Shown in pieces: positions 19,347 to 27,677 of a stretch of DNA of 59,955 nucleotides; the stretch's first letter is position 1; the number at the start of each line of letters is the position of its first letter. Source of the DNA: Cloacimonetes bacterium UBA5284. Lineage in GTDB: Bacteria > Cloacimonadota > Cloacimonadia > Cloacimonadales > Cloacimonadaceae. The position numbers were made by a program, and so were the translations under genes. A model generated the notes under the pieces. It saw only the letters and a list, made by a program, of their open reading frames with translations, ran no database searches and was not told the origin of the DNA. The stretch is from positions 1 to 59,955 of the forward strand of contig DHSO01000048.1 in assembly GCA_002410505.1 (NCBI GenBank). Direction: 5' to 3'.

Positions 19347-20204
19347 ATGATAGTAAAAGAAATAAATGACATTAGGCGCATCAATCTGCACCTGCATACT
19401 CGTGCCTCCGACGGAGTATTTACTGTGGATCAGATCATCAGGCATGCCAAGAAGATTGGTCTCGATCTCATCTCCATAACAGATCACGATACTGCAGACG
19501 CATATTCCGGGCTTCCGGCTTCGGTAGCGCCCCTTCGCATACTACCCGGTATGGAGATTAGCTCCATGCATCAAGGAAACGACGTACACATCCTGGCATA
19601 TGGATGCGATTTTGATAATAAAGCCCTCAAAGAACTAAGCGCGATGTATCTTGCAGGGCGTAGAACCAGAGCCATCAAAATGATAGAATTGCTGGCAGAA
19701 CTGGGAATGAACATCAGCATTGAGGAAGTGGCAGCGATGGCCGGAGCGCGTGAATTGATTGTGCGCCCCCACATAGCCCAGGTACTCATCCAAAAAGGCT
19801 ATGTACAGACCAAGAATGAGGCTTTTGATAAGTACATCGGCAATTTCAAACCGGCATTTGTCTCCAAACCGGAACTCAGTGTGCCGGATGTGATTGACGT
19901 GATCCATCAAGCAGGCGGATTTGCCATAATCGCCCATCCGGGAAAGCTGGTGGACCAAGCTTACATTCCGGAATTCATTGCTTTTGGGATCGACGGTCTG
20001 GAAGTGTGGCACCCGGATCATTATCAGTACCAGGTGGAAGCCTATATTGACATCGTGCAGAAACACAACTTGTATATGACCGCCGGTAGTGATTTTCACG
20101 GGGAAGGGAGCGAGATCACACTCAGTGATATGGTTCCGGCTTCAGAAATAATCTTGGAAAGCGTTCGCAAATTGTATAAGGAATATCAATGTCGAAGCCG
20201 CTGA
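19347..20204 (+). CDS. PHP-domain phosphoesterase
   Basis: The 285-residue protein has the four PHP metal-binding motifs in order: HLHTRASDG, ITDHDT, a REL/RPHIAQ segment and GSDFHG. Length and layout match the stand-alone group that includes RnaAM/YciV (3',5'-nucleoside bisphosphate phosphatase / 5'-3' exonuclease on short RNAs). The exact substrate is not shown by sequence. It overlaps the next gene by 16 bases. Confidence 0.88.
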   Translation: MIVKEINDIRRINLHLHTRASDGVFTVDQIIRHAKKIGLDLISITDHDTADAYSGLPASVAPLRILPGMEISSMHQGNDVHILAYGCDFDNKALKELSAMYLAGRRTRAIKMIELLAELGMNISIEEVAAMAGARELIVRPHIAQVLIQKGYVQTKNEAFDKYIGNFKPAFVSKPELSVPDVIDVIHQAGGFAIIAHPGKLVDQAYIPEFIAFGIDGLEVWHPDHYQYQVEAYIDIVQKHNLYMTAGSDFHGEGSEITLSDMVPASEIILESVRKLYKEYQCRSR

Positions 20205-20728
20205 AACTGGAATATGTAAGAGATAGGATTCCGGTCTGCTATCGACATAACCCGGTTCTGCGTTGGTTTATGATAGCTATCTCTTTCGCAATTATGGTAT
20301 ATAGCATCTACTTTATGATGCGTTTTGTTAGCAATACCAGCCCTATATTCTTTAAAATATTGCCTATAGCAATTGCTTTTGTGGGTTTGGACTCTGTGCT
20401 GAAGAAGATTACTTCGCTGAACAGCGTTACCTTCGAGCAAGACAGATTGCGCTTGGGTTTCATCGCAAAACGCGCGCTGGAGATTCCCTACGAGAATATC
20501 CGGAAACTGGAATTGTACAGGAAGATAACTTTTTACTTTGGCATATCTTATATCGATTTGAACGGGAAAGAGAAGAAATATACCACTCAGGCATCATTTC
20601 CTCATACCTTGGAAATAATACTGAACATCGCGGATATGGCACCGAAAGCGGCTATTCCGGATCAAATGCAATCCATAGTGGATTACTTGAAATCGAGTGT
20701 GCAAGATGGAATTCAACAAGATAATTGA
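20189..20728 (+). CDS. Membrane protein with PH-like domain, function unknown
   Basis: The 179-residue protein has two adjacent hydrophobic segments (FMIAISFAIMVYSIYFMMRF and ILPIAIAFVGLDSV) and then a small beta domain (VTFEQDRLRLGFIAKRALEIPYENIRKLEL) that looks like a bacterial PH/DUF304-type domain. AAGGA precedes the ATG. It overlaps both neighbours, so it is part of the 19.3-25.3 kb operon. No function can be assigned. Confidence 0.65.
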   Translation: MSKPLKLEYVRDRIPVCYRHNPVLRWFMIAISFAIMVYSIYFMMRFVSNTSPIFFKILPIAIAFVGLDSVLKKITSLNSVTFEQDRLRLGFIAKRALEIPYENIRKLELYRKITFYFGISYIDLNGKEKKYTTQASFPHTLEIILNIADMAPKAAIPDQMQSIVDYLKSSVQDGIQQDN

Positions 20729-21863
20729 ACGCAGGGGTAGCGCGTGCTTCAAGTATGACGCTTTGAAAACAGTGTATGGACGCGAAGACCTCATCCCTCT
20801 GTGGGTGGCGGATATGGATTTTGCGGTCTCGGACGAGATATTGAAAGCTCTTAAGACCAGGCTTGAACATCCCATCTTTGGCTACAATTTTCCAAACGAA
20901 CAATTTCATCAATCAATTAAGAACTGGATGGACAAGCGCTTTGGCTGGGACCCCTCCGCGCTAAAAACCATAAGTGTGCCAAGTTTGATGACTGCACTAG
21001 CCATCGCTATCTTGTCATTAAGTAAAACAGGGGACAAGATACTCATTCAAACTCCTGTGTATCCGCCTTTTCACAGCACTGTGGTGGAGCATTCCAGAGA
21101 GCTTTTGACCAATCCTTTGATAAGAGTGGAAAATCGCTACGAGGTAGATTGGCATGATTTTGAGGCAAAATGCAGCCGGGCAAAGATGTTTATCCTCTGC
21201 AATCCCCATAACCCCGTAGGCAAAGTGTTTAGCCGTGAAGAACTGCAGCGGATGCACGATATCTGCAGCAAGCACAAGGTATTGATCTTCAGCGATGAAA
21301 TTCATGCCGACATAGTATATCCGCCCTTCCAGCATATACCCATAGCCTCACTGGGTCCGGAAAACGTGATCACCGGCATCTCGCCGGCAAAGAGTTTCAA
21401 TCTGGCTGGGCTGGCCACTGCAGTGATGTTTGCTCCTAGAGGGGAGATTAGCAGGGCTTTAGCAGCGATGAATGAAGCATTACACACTTTTATGGGTAAT
21501 AGCTTCGGGATAGTGGCATTTACTGCAGCCTACACCAAGGCCGGGTATTGGCTGGATGAGCTACTTACATATCTGCAGTCAAACCGTGATGTGCTCAGGA
21601 ATTTCTTTGCCAATGAACTAAGGGAGATCAAGATGCTGGATTGTGAAGGCACTTTCTTGGCTTGGCTGGATTGCCGGCAATTGGGTATGAACGAAGCAGA
21701 ATTAAAGGATTTTATTACTAATAAAGCGGGTCTGGCACTGAATCCGGGACATACTTTTGGACAAGAAGGACAGGGATATATGCGCCTCAATTTTGCTGTG
21801 CCAAGGCCGATCCTCACAGAAGCTCTGGATAGACTTAGGACGGCGCTGCGAGATAAGCTATGA
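20706..21863 (+). CDS. MalY/PatB-family C-S lyase aminotransferase
   Basis: The 385-residue PLP enzyme has the MalY/PatB start (LIPLWVADMDFAVSDEI), the CNPHNPVGKVF loop, and the Schiff-base Lys in SPAKSFNLAGL. These enzymes act as cystathionine beta-lyases or related aminotransferases. I chose the ATG at 20706; a GTG at 20697 is in frame. It overlaps dapD by four bases (ATGA), which makes a role in methionine or diaminopimelate metabolism plausible. Confidence 0.9.
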   Translation: MEFNKIIERRGSACFKYDALKTVYGREDLIPLWVADMDFAVSDEILKALKTRLEHPIFGYNFPNEQFHQSIKNWMDKRFGWDPSALKTISVPSLMTALAIAILSLSKTGDKILIQTPVYPPFHSTVVEHSRELLTNPLIRVENRYEVDWHDFEAKCSRAKMFILCNPHNPVGKVFSREELQRMHDICSKHKVLIFSDEIHADIVYPPFQHIPIASLGPENVITGISPAKSFNLAGLATAVMFAPRGEISRALAAMNEALHTFMGNSFGIVAFTAAYTKAGYWLDELLTYLQSNRDVLRNFFANELREIKMLDCEGTFLAWLDCRQLGMNEAELKDFITNKAGLALNPGHTFGQEGQGYMRLNFAVPRPILTEALDRLRTALRDKL

Positions 21864-22690
21864 ATATCAAAGAACAAATAATCGCTCTTTACAATGATCC
21901 TCGCAGGAACTATGAAGTACAAGACCGTGAACTATTCAACAGCTTTGTAAATGCTCTAAACCGCGGTGAGATACGCTCCTGCGAGAAAGGTAGTACTGGC
22001 TGGATCGTAAATACTTGGGTAAAGATGGGTATTTTGCTGGGCTTCCGCTTGGGGCAGCTATCCGAACTGCCTGCCTACCCCGGGAAGAATTTCTATGAGA
22101 AAGATACAATGCCCGAAAAGCGTTTCAGCCTCGCTGATAAGGTTCGCATCGTGCCAGGAGGAAGCTCTGTTCGCACCGGCGCCTATATTGCTGAGGGGGT
22201 GACCATTATGCCTCCCAGCTACATCAATATCGGTGCCTGGGTGGATAGCGGAACCATGATCGATTCTCATGCCCTGGTGGGTTCCTGCGCTCAGATCGGA
22301 AAAAGAGTGCATCTCTCCGCCGGAGCCATGATCGGAGGTGTGCTGGAGCCTATTGGAACCAGACCGGTGATTGTGGAAGACGACGCGTTTATCGGTGGAA
22401 ACTGCGGCATTTACGAAGGAATATTAGTGGGAGAGAGGGCTGTTGTAGCCTCGGGAACGGTTATCAATGCCTCCACACCCATCTACGATAGTGTGAATGA
22501 CGTGTACCTGCAGCGCGATGAGGGGGGTAGTTTCAGTATTCCGCCAAACGCGGTACTGGTACCCGGTTCCAGAGCCCTCAAAAATAAGCCCTCATTTCAA
22601 GTGTATTGCCCCATCATCATCAAATATCGCGATAAAAAAACCGACGCAGCCGTAGTATTGGAACGTGAACTTAGACATTCAATGGATTGA
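21860..22690 (+). CDS. dapD: Tetrahydrodipicolinate N-succinyltransferase
   Basis: DapD succinylates tetrahydrodipicolinate in the succinylase route to meso-diaminopimelate and lysine. The 276-residue protein has an N-terminal helical domain (GWIVNTWVKMGILLGFRL) and a left-handed beta-helix of hexapeptide repeats (VTIMPPSYINIGAWVDSGTM, SAGAMIGGVLEP, VVASGTVINAST). Length is typical. It is flanked by two aminotransferase genes, one of which may supply the next step. Confidence 0.96.
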   Translation: MNIKEQIIALYNDPRRNYEVQDRELFNSFVNALNRGEIRSCEKGSTGWIVNTWVKMGILLGFRLGQLSELPAYPGKNFYEKDTMPEKRFSLADKVRIVPGGSSVRTGAYIAEGVTIMPPSYINIGAWVDSGTMIDSHALVGSCAQIGKRVHLSAGAMIGGVLEPIGTRPVIVEDDAFIGGNCGIYEGILVGERAVVASGTVINASTPIYDSVNDVYLQRDEGGSFSIPPNAVLVPGSRALKNKPSFQVYCPIIIKYRDKKTDAAVVLERELRHSMD

Positions 22691-23750
22691 AGCAGAGCGC
22701 TTGGCGCCTATTGAGCTTTCTCTGCTGAGGAAGTTGATGGCCAAAGCTCCCCCGAACACCATAAATCTCGCGTTGGGAGAGCTGGGCTTTGACTTTCCTG
22801 ATGTTTTGGCAGCTAAAGCGATAGAATTGTTGCGCGGCGGACAACCGCGTTACAGCCCCAATGCAGGAATAGCAGAGCTCCGGCACAGAATTGCCCATGA
22901 TTATTCTGCCAAAGCTGAAAATGTCTGTGTATGCAACGGAGCCGAAGAGTCACTATATATCGCCTTGCAAGCTTTATTAAATCCCGGAGACAAGCTGGCC
23001 ATTCCCGATCCCGATTACCCTGCCTATCCTGTATTAGCACAATTGGCCGGGGCGCAAATCGTCCGCTTGCCATTTGATCGGGATTTCAGCACGATCCCTT
23101 GGGATACATGGAAAGCAAAGCTGCAAGGTGTAAAAGCTGTTCTGATGAGCAGCCCTTCCAATCCCAGCGGTTACTGTTTGAACGAAGTGGATGCGCAGCA
23201 ACTGAGTATTCTATTGAACGATAAAGGCATCGTGCTGATCGTGGATGAAATCTATCGAGAGCTATATTTTCAAAAGCCGATGCAGGTCGACTATTCTATG
23301 TTTGACAGACTCATCCGCATTGGCGGGCTCTCCAAATCCCATTTGATGAGCGGTTGGCGCATAGGATGGATAGTTGCTGCAAAGACTATGATAGAAAGTG
23401 CTACCAAGCTGAAGCAATATGTGTCCACTTGTCCTGCCTGGTTATCTCAACACTTGGCTTTGTTTGCCCTGGATCGTAATGAGATTCCGCAAAAAGTAAG
23501 GCAAAAAATTCTACAGAACATCGAACTGATAAAAGAAGCATTTTCCACTGAGAAGATGCACATACCGCAAGCTTCGCCTTATGTATTGATCCATAGTAAT
23601 CATCCGGAAAAACAGGTGGAAACATGGTTGCAGAAAGGAGTGCTGACTTCACCGGGGATTGCTTATGGCGTAGTGAGCGCAGCATGGATCCGCATAAACT
23701 ATGCAGTGGAAAAAGAATCCCTCAAGCAAGCATTAAGGATAATACAGTGA
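22665..23750 (+). CDS. Class I/II aminotransferase, possible succinyl-DAP aminotransferase
   Basis: The 361-residue PLP enzyme has a fold-type I layout: SPNAGIAELR near the N-terminus, SSPSNPSGY, and the Schiff-base Lys in GGLSKSHLMSGWRIGW. It starts at GTG 22665 inside the end of dapD (26-base overlap); no ATG is near, and a TTG at 22701 is the alternative. Its position directly after dapD makes the DapC step (N-succinyl-2-amino-6-oxopimelate transamination) the best guess, but this is from context only. Confidence 0.85.
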   Translation: MNLDIQWIEAERLAPIELSLLRKLMAKAPPNTINLALGELGFDFPDVLAAKAIELLRGGQPRYSPNAGIAELRHRIAHDYSAKAENVCVCNGAEESLYIALQALLNPGDKLAIPDPDYPAYPVLAQLAGAQIVRLPFDRDFSTIPWDTWKAKLQGVKAVLMSSPSNPSGYCLNEVDAQQLSILLNDKGIVLIVDEIYRELYFQKPMQVDYSMFDRLIRIGGLSKSHLMSGWRIGWIVAAKTMIESATKLKQYVSTCPAWLSQHLALFALDRNEIPQKVRQKILQNIELIKEAFSTEKMHIPQASPYVLIHSNHPEKQVETWLQKGVLTSPGIAYGVVSAAWIRINYAVEKESLKQALRIIQ

Positions 23751-25315
23751 ATTATATATTACACAACGCGTATATCAATGGTCAGCCTCAAGCTGAAGCC
23801 GTATTGATAGTAAAGAACAGCATCGTACACGTGGGCTCACTTTCGAATTGCAGGCACCTCGCAGGTTTGGCTGGCGAGGAAATCGATCTGGGCGGCAAAT
23901 GCCTGATGCCGGCTTTCACGGATGCTCACAGTCATTTTGTGGAATACTCGAAGTCCAGCATTCTGGTAAATCTACTGAACTGCAATAGTATCGAAGACAT
24001 CGCTACCGAACTGCAGCGTTACCGTGCCCAGCTTTCATGGCCGGCAGAATGGATTTTGGGGGGAGGCTGGAATCGCAATACACTAAGCAATCCTATGACC
24101 TTGAATAAGACTCTGGTAGACAAAGTGTTTCCGGATCTTCCGGTTGCTCTGTTCAGCCGGGATTACCATGCCAAATTGCTGAATAGTAAAGCTCTGGAAA
24201 TAGCCGGATGGGATCAGCATACTCCTGATCCTCCCGGGGGAAGATTTGAGCGAATGCCAGACGGTTCACTAAGCGGAGTATTGTTTGAGACTGCCACAGA
24301 GATGATCGATGCCTACACAAAAGACCCTCCGAATCAAGTGATGGTGGATAGCATCAAAGATCGGGTGCAAAGCATCTATGAGCTTGGCTTAATTGGTTTT
24401 CACTCTATGGAACACCAAGCCAGCGCTCAGTTGCTGAGACAGGCGCAATCTCAAGGATCGCTATTCAGAACCTGTTGGCATTTTCAAGCCGGTGAGTTGG
24501 ATAGGATGATAGCGCAAGAAAAAAAGAGCTATGATGGCGATGAATTCTTCAAGATTGGCGGATTGAAGCTGTTTGGCGACGGATCACTGGGTTCTCGCAC
24601 TGCTGCTATGTATGATCCCTATCCTGGAGATGTGGAAAACCGCGGCATTCTGCGTTATCATGATGACGAACTCTATCGACTGATGGAAAAAGCTGCCCGG
24701 GCGGGATTGGCCTGCACAATACATGCCATTGGCGATCGCTGCGTTCGTCAGATTATTGACGCCACTATGCGTTTGAGGGTAGAGCCGGCGTATAAGAACC
24801 TTTTTCATCGCATCGAGCATGTGCAATCCATACGCCTCAGCGACATTCCCTTACTGAAGTCATCAGGTTTATTTGCCAGTATGCAACCGGTTCACATTGC
24901 CAACGATATACCCATGATTCACCAAAGCTGGGGACACATCAAAGAAGAAGCTTATGCGTTCAGAAGCATGCTGGATGCCGGCATACCCTATGCATTCGGG
25001 TCAGACAGCCCTATAGAAACCATTAATCCCTTCCTTGGTATCTACAGCGCGATCAAACGCAGACATCTGAACAATCCCCGGCTGGAAGCGTTGAATCCCA
25101 ATGAAGGAATCAGCGTGGAGAAAGCCATAGATGGCTACAGCATTGGTGCTGCGGCCGCATCGAGATCCGACATGATCCGAGGCCGGATCCAGTCAGGTTA
25201 CCTTGCTGATCTTATTGTGCTGGAAGATTATCGCAAGCTTCCGGCTGAATACTGGTTGGAAGCACGATCGCTATTTACCATGATTGACGGCGAGATAGTA
25301 TTGAATCGTCTGTAA
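23747..25315 (+). CDS. Amidohydrolase (YtcJ-like)
   Basis: The 522-residue protein has the amidohydrolase 3 layout: a small N-terminal beta domain, the metal motif in PAFTDAHSHFVEY, a WILGGGWNRNTLS segment typical of YtcJ-like hydrolases, KLFGDGSLGSRTA, TIHAIGD with a metal His, RIEHVQ, and GSDSPIETINPFLGI near the end. It starts with GTG 23747, overlapping the aminotransferase stop (GTGA). Substrate is unknown; it is last in its operon. Confidence 0.88.
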   Translation: MNYILHNAYINGQPQAEAVLIVKNSIVHVGSLSNCRHLAGLAGEEIDLGGKCLMPAFTDAHSHFVEYSKSSILVNLLNCNSIEDIATELQRYRAQLSWPAEWILGGGWNRNTLSNPMTLNKTLVDKVFPDLPVALFSRDYHAKLLNSKALEIAGWDQHTPDPPGGRFERMPDGSLSGVLFETATEMIDAYTKDPPNQVMVDSIKDRVQSIYELGLIGFHSMEHQASAQLLRQAQSQGSLFRTCWHFQAGELDRMIAQEKKSYDGDEFFKIGGLKLFGDGSLGSRTAAMYDPYPGDVENRGILRYHDDELYRLMEKAARAGLACTIHAIGDRCVRQIIDATMRLRVEPAYKNLFHRIEHVQSIRLSDIPLLKSSGLFASMQPVHIANDIPMIHQSWGHIKEEAYAFRSMLDAGIPYAFGSDSPIETINPFLGIYSAIKRRHLNNPRLEALNPNEGISVEKAIDGYSIGAAAASRSDMIRGRIQSGYLADLIVLEDYRKLPAEYWLEARSLFTMIDGEIVLNRL

Positions 25316-25357
25316 TTATATTGCTGTAAGCACTTGCAGATAAAGCCAAGATTTGTG

Positions 25358-25387
25358 TTGACACAGACCGGGATGTTTTAACATTTG
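25358..25387 (+). promoter_or_regulatory. Candidate promoter of the EnvC-like gene
   Basis: TTGACA at 25358-25363, 18-base spacer, CATTTG at 25382-25387, with the start codon about 29 bases on. Confidence 0.45.
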
Positions 25388-25415
25388 ATTCAATTAGTAC
25401 GTGCAGGAGAAGAAC

Positions 25416-26516
25416 ATGGCCAAAAAGCTGATAAACATATTGCTTATGCTTAGCATAGTCTTGCTGTTTGCGGATGACCTCGATGATAAGGTGCGCGAAT
25501 TGCAACGCTTGCAATCTCAGCTTGAAAGCGCGGAAGCAAAGGCAAAACAAACAGCTGAAAAGAAGCAAAAAACTAGTAGTGAGATTCAACGCAGTTCTTC
25601 TTTGAAAAAACTGGCAGATCGGAACATCAATCTATACAAAAGTGCCGAAAGAGTGGTACGCGATTCGTTGTCCCAATTGGAGCAACGCCTATCCACAGCC
25701 AATGATCGCCTTGGCAGCCTGCACAATGCTCAGAATGCAGAATTGAACGTATTAATGAGAGTAGATCGCAGTTACGCTACCCGCAGAATATCCCATCGTG
25801 ACCATCGGTATCTGCAAAGCTTGGTGCTTCAGCACAAACAGGATGTGGACATTCTGAACGGCTACAAGGTATCTCTGATGCAAGCTCAGGATATACACAG
25901 TGCCGAAGCTGCTAGGATCAACAGAGACCTCCGCAAAGAAAGTCAAAAAAGCCGCAATCTGAATAAAAACATACGAAACCTGAATACTCAAATCCAGAAA
26001 CTGAGCAAAGAGGAGCAGGATTTGCATAGCAGAATTGCCACTTTGAAACGCGATGCGGCTGCTCTGGAAAGCTTGATTGCGCAATTGATGGAAGAGAGCG
26101 GCACCGATATGCCCACTTATGAATTTACCCAGATCAAAATTGCTTGGCCCGTGAAGGGCAAAATCATCCGCAATTTTGGTGAAGAAACAAGAAACTACAA
26201 TACCAGCATCGTTAGCAACGGTATAGACATAGCGGTTCCTGAGGGTACAAATGTTGTGGCGGTGGATGATGGAGTAGTGGTATTCTCCGGTAGATACGGC
26301 GGACAGGGGAAGCTAATAATAATAGACCACCAGAACGGTTTTTTCAGTCTATATGCCTACAATAGTGATCTTTTGGTGCAAAAGGACGCTGAAGTGAAAC
26401 GAGGTCAGGTAATCGCTCGCAGTGGCATGACGGGTTCGGCCAGTCAGGCCTCGCTGCATTTTGAATTGCGCAAAAAAGGCGTCGCTGTGAACCCAATTCC
26501 TTATTTTAAACAGTAA
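25416..26516 (+). CDS. EnvC-like murein hydrolase activator (degenerate LytM domain)
   Basis: The 366-residue exported protein has a signal peptide, a long coiled coil (about 25-235, KVRELQRLQSQLESAEAKA and later) and a C-terminal M23/LytM domain. The zinc ligands of active enzymes are mostly lost: the first His is Asn (SNGIDI), the YAH His is gone (SLYAYN) and HxH is SLHFE with only the second His. E. coli EnvC, which activates cell-division amidases, is degenerate in the same way and even shares the SLYxYN string. So it is more likely an amidase activator in daughter-cell separation than a hydrolase. CAGGAGAAG precedes ATG 25416. Confidence 0.88.
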   Translation: MAKKLINILLMLSIVLLFADDLDDKVRELQRLQSQLESAEAKAKQTAEKKQKTSSEIQRSSSLKKLADRNINLYKSAERVVRDSLSQLEQRLSTANDRLGSLHNAQNAELNVLMRVDRSYATRRISHRDHRYLQSLVLQHKQDVDILNGYKVSLMQAQDIHSAEAARINRDLRKESQKSRNLNKNIRNLNTQIQKLSKEEQDLHSRIATLKRDAAALESLIAQLMEESGTDMPTYEFTQIKIAWPVKGKIIRNFGEETRNYNTSIVSNGIDIAVPEGTNVVAVDDGVVVFSGRYGGQGKLIIIDHQNGFFSLYAYNSDLLVQKDAEVKRGQVIARSGMTGSASQASLHFELRKKGVAVNPIPYFKQ

Positions 26517-26564
26517 AAAAATATACTATATGCTGGAATAGATTCATACAGAAAAGGATAAACG

Positions 26565-27677
26565 ATGATTAAAGTGAAGAATCCCTCCGAAAAGAAGCTG
26601 AAAAAACTTTTGACAAAGGATCCATTAAATCAGTCCAGCATTCTGCATTACACCGGAAGCATGTGGGGGATTGGAGCCCGTTTATCCGCTTTTGCCACCA
26701 TTGAGCGCATCAACAGACTAAAACAACGCAGTAAAGCCGGGATGATTGCCTTAATTCCGGATATATCATGGTTTTCGCGACTGAACATAGCGGTTCCGGA
26801 ACGGCTATATTCCCTCATGCAGCAGTACTTTCCGGGAAATCTCAGCTTCGCTTTCGATGTGAAAGATCCCCGCTTCGACCACATCGCCGTTAATGGCAAA
26901 GTCGCATTTAGAGTCCCATCAGACCCAATGCTCCGCCATTTCATCGAGCTTTTGGATGAACCGATGATTTCCACCAGCGTGAACTTTTCAAATCTACCCG
27001 CAGAAAACAATTTGGAGCGTCTGGAAAAGGTCTTTGGTTCATGGTTCGATATAGCTCTGCTGCCCCATCCCAAGACTATTCAAGAAAACTTCTCAGCCTC
27101 TACCTTACTGGAGTATATCGCAAAGAACGAAGCGGGACTAGAGGACATCAAGTGCCTACGTGAAGGTTCTGTACCTTTTTACGAAGTAAAGAATTCATTC
27201 AGTTTGCCCCTTGTCATGTTCGTCTGTACAGCCAATATCTGTCGCAGTCCCATCGCGGAAAAGCTTTTTGCGCGTATGATAAAAGAACAGAATATGCGCC
27301 TGACTACAGATAGCTGTGGACTTTTGGAAGGCGGTCACATGATATCGATGTCTTCAATGCAATTGCTTGTAGAGCAGGGAATTCTGGAGGCACAAGAGCA
27401 TGTCTCCAAGAAAATCAGTCCCCAGATGGTGGCAGCGTCTTGGCTGATACTTACCATGGAAGAGCGGCAAAGGGATTTTATCCGCCAAGCTCACCCCGAA
27501 GCGGCTCACAAGGTTCTCACCTTGAACGAAATCACCGGTTTTGAAGGAGATATCACGGATCCCTATGGTAGTGAACTCGATTTCTATCGCGAAACCTACA
27601 GTATTATCGAGGAACGGCTGAAAATACTGATGCAACGCATCAAGAATAAAGATATTAAACTAAACAAGGATAAATAA
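26565..27677 (+). CDS. Sua5/YciO/YrdC-like domain fused to low-molecular-weight protein phosphatase
   Basis: The 370-residue protein is a two-domain fusion. Residues 1 to about 190 resemble the YrdC/Sua5 fold (RINRLKQRSK, FAFDVK, VAFRVPSDP, STSVNFSNLPA), the domain that makes threonylcarbamoyl-adenylate for tRNA t6A. Residues about 215-360 are a low-molecular-weight phosphatase: FVCTANICRSP with nucleophile Cys 221 and Arg 227, and the general acid in TDPYG (Asp 332). In Bacillus the two activities are in neighbouring genes (ywlC, ywlE). The YrdC part lacks a clear KxR signature, so it may be non-catalytic. It overlaps purL by one base (TAATG). Confidence 0.85.
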   Translation: MIKVKNPSEKKLKKLLTKDPLNQSSILHYTGSMWGIGARLSAFATIERINRLKQRSKAGMIALIPDISWFSRLNIAVPERLYSLMQQYFPGNLSFAFDVKDPRFDHIAVNGKVAFRVPSDPMLRHFIELLDEPMISTSVNFSNLPAENNLERLEKVFGSWFDIALLPHPKTIQENFSASTLLEYIAKNEAGLEDIKCLREGSVPFYEVKNSFSLPLVMFVCTANICRSPIAEKLFARMIKEQNMRLTTDSCGLLEGGHMISMSSMQLLVEQGILEAQEHVSKKISPQMVAASWLILTMEERQRDFIRQAHPEAAHKVLTLNEITGFEGDITDPYGSELDFYRETYSIIEERLKILMQRIKNKDIKLNKDK

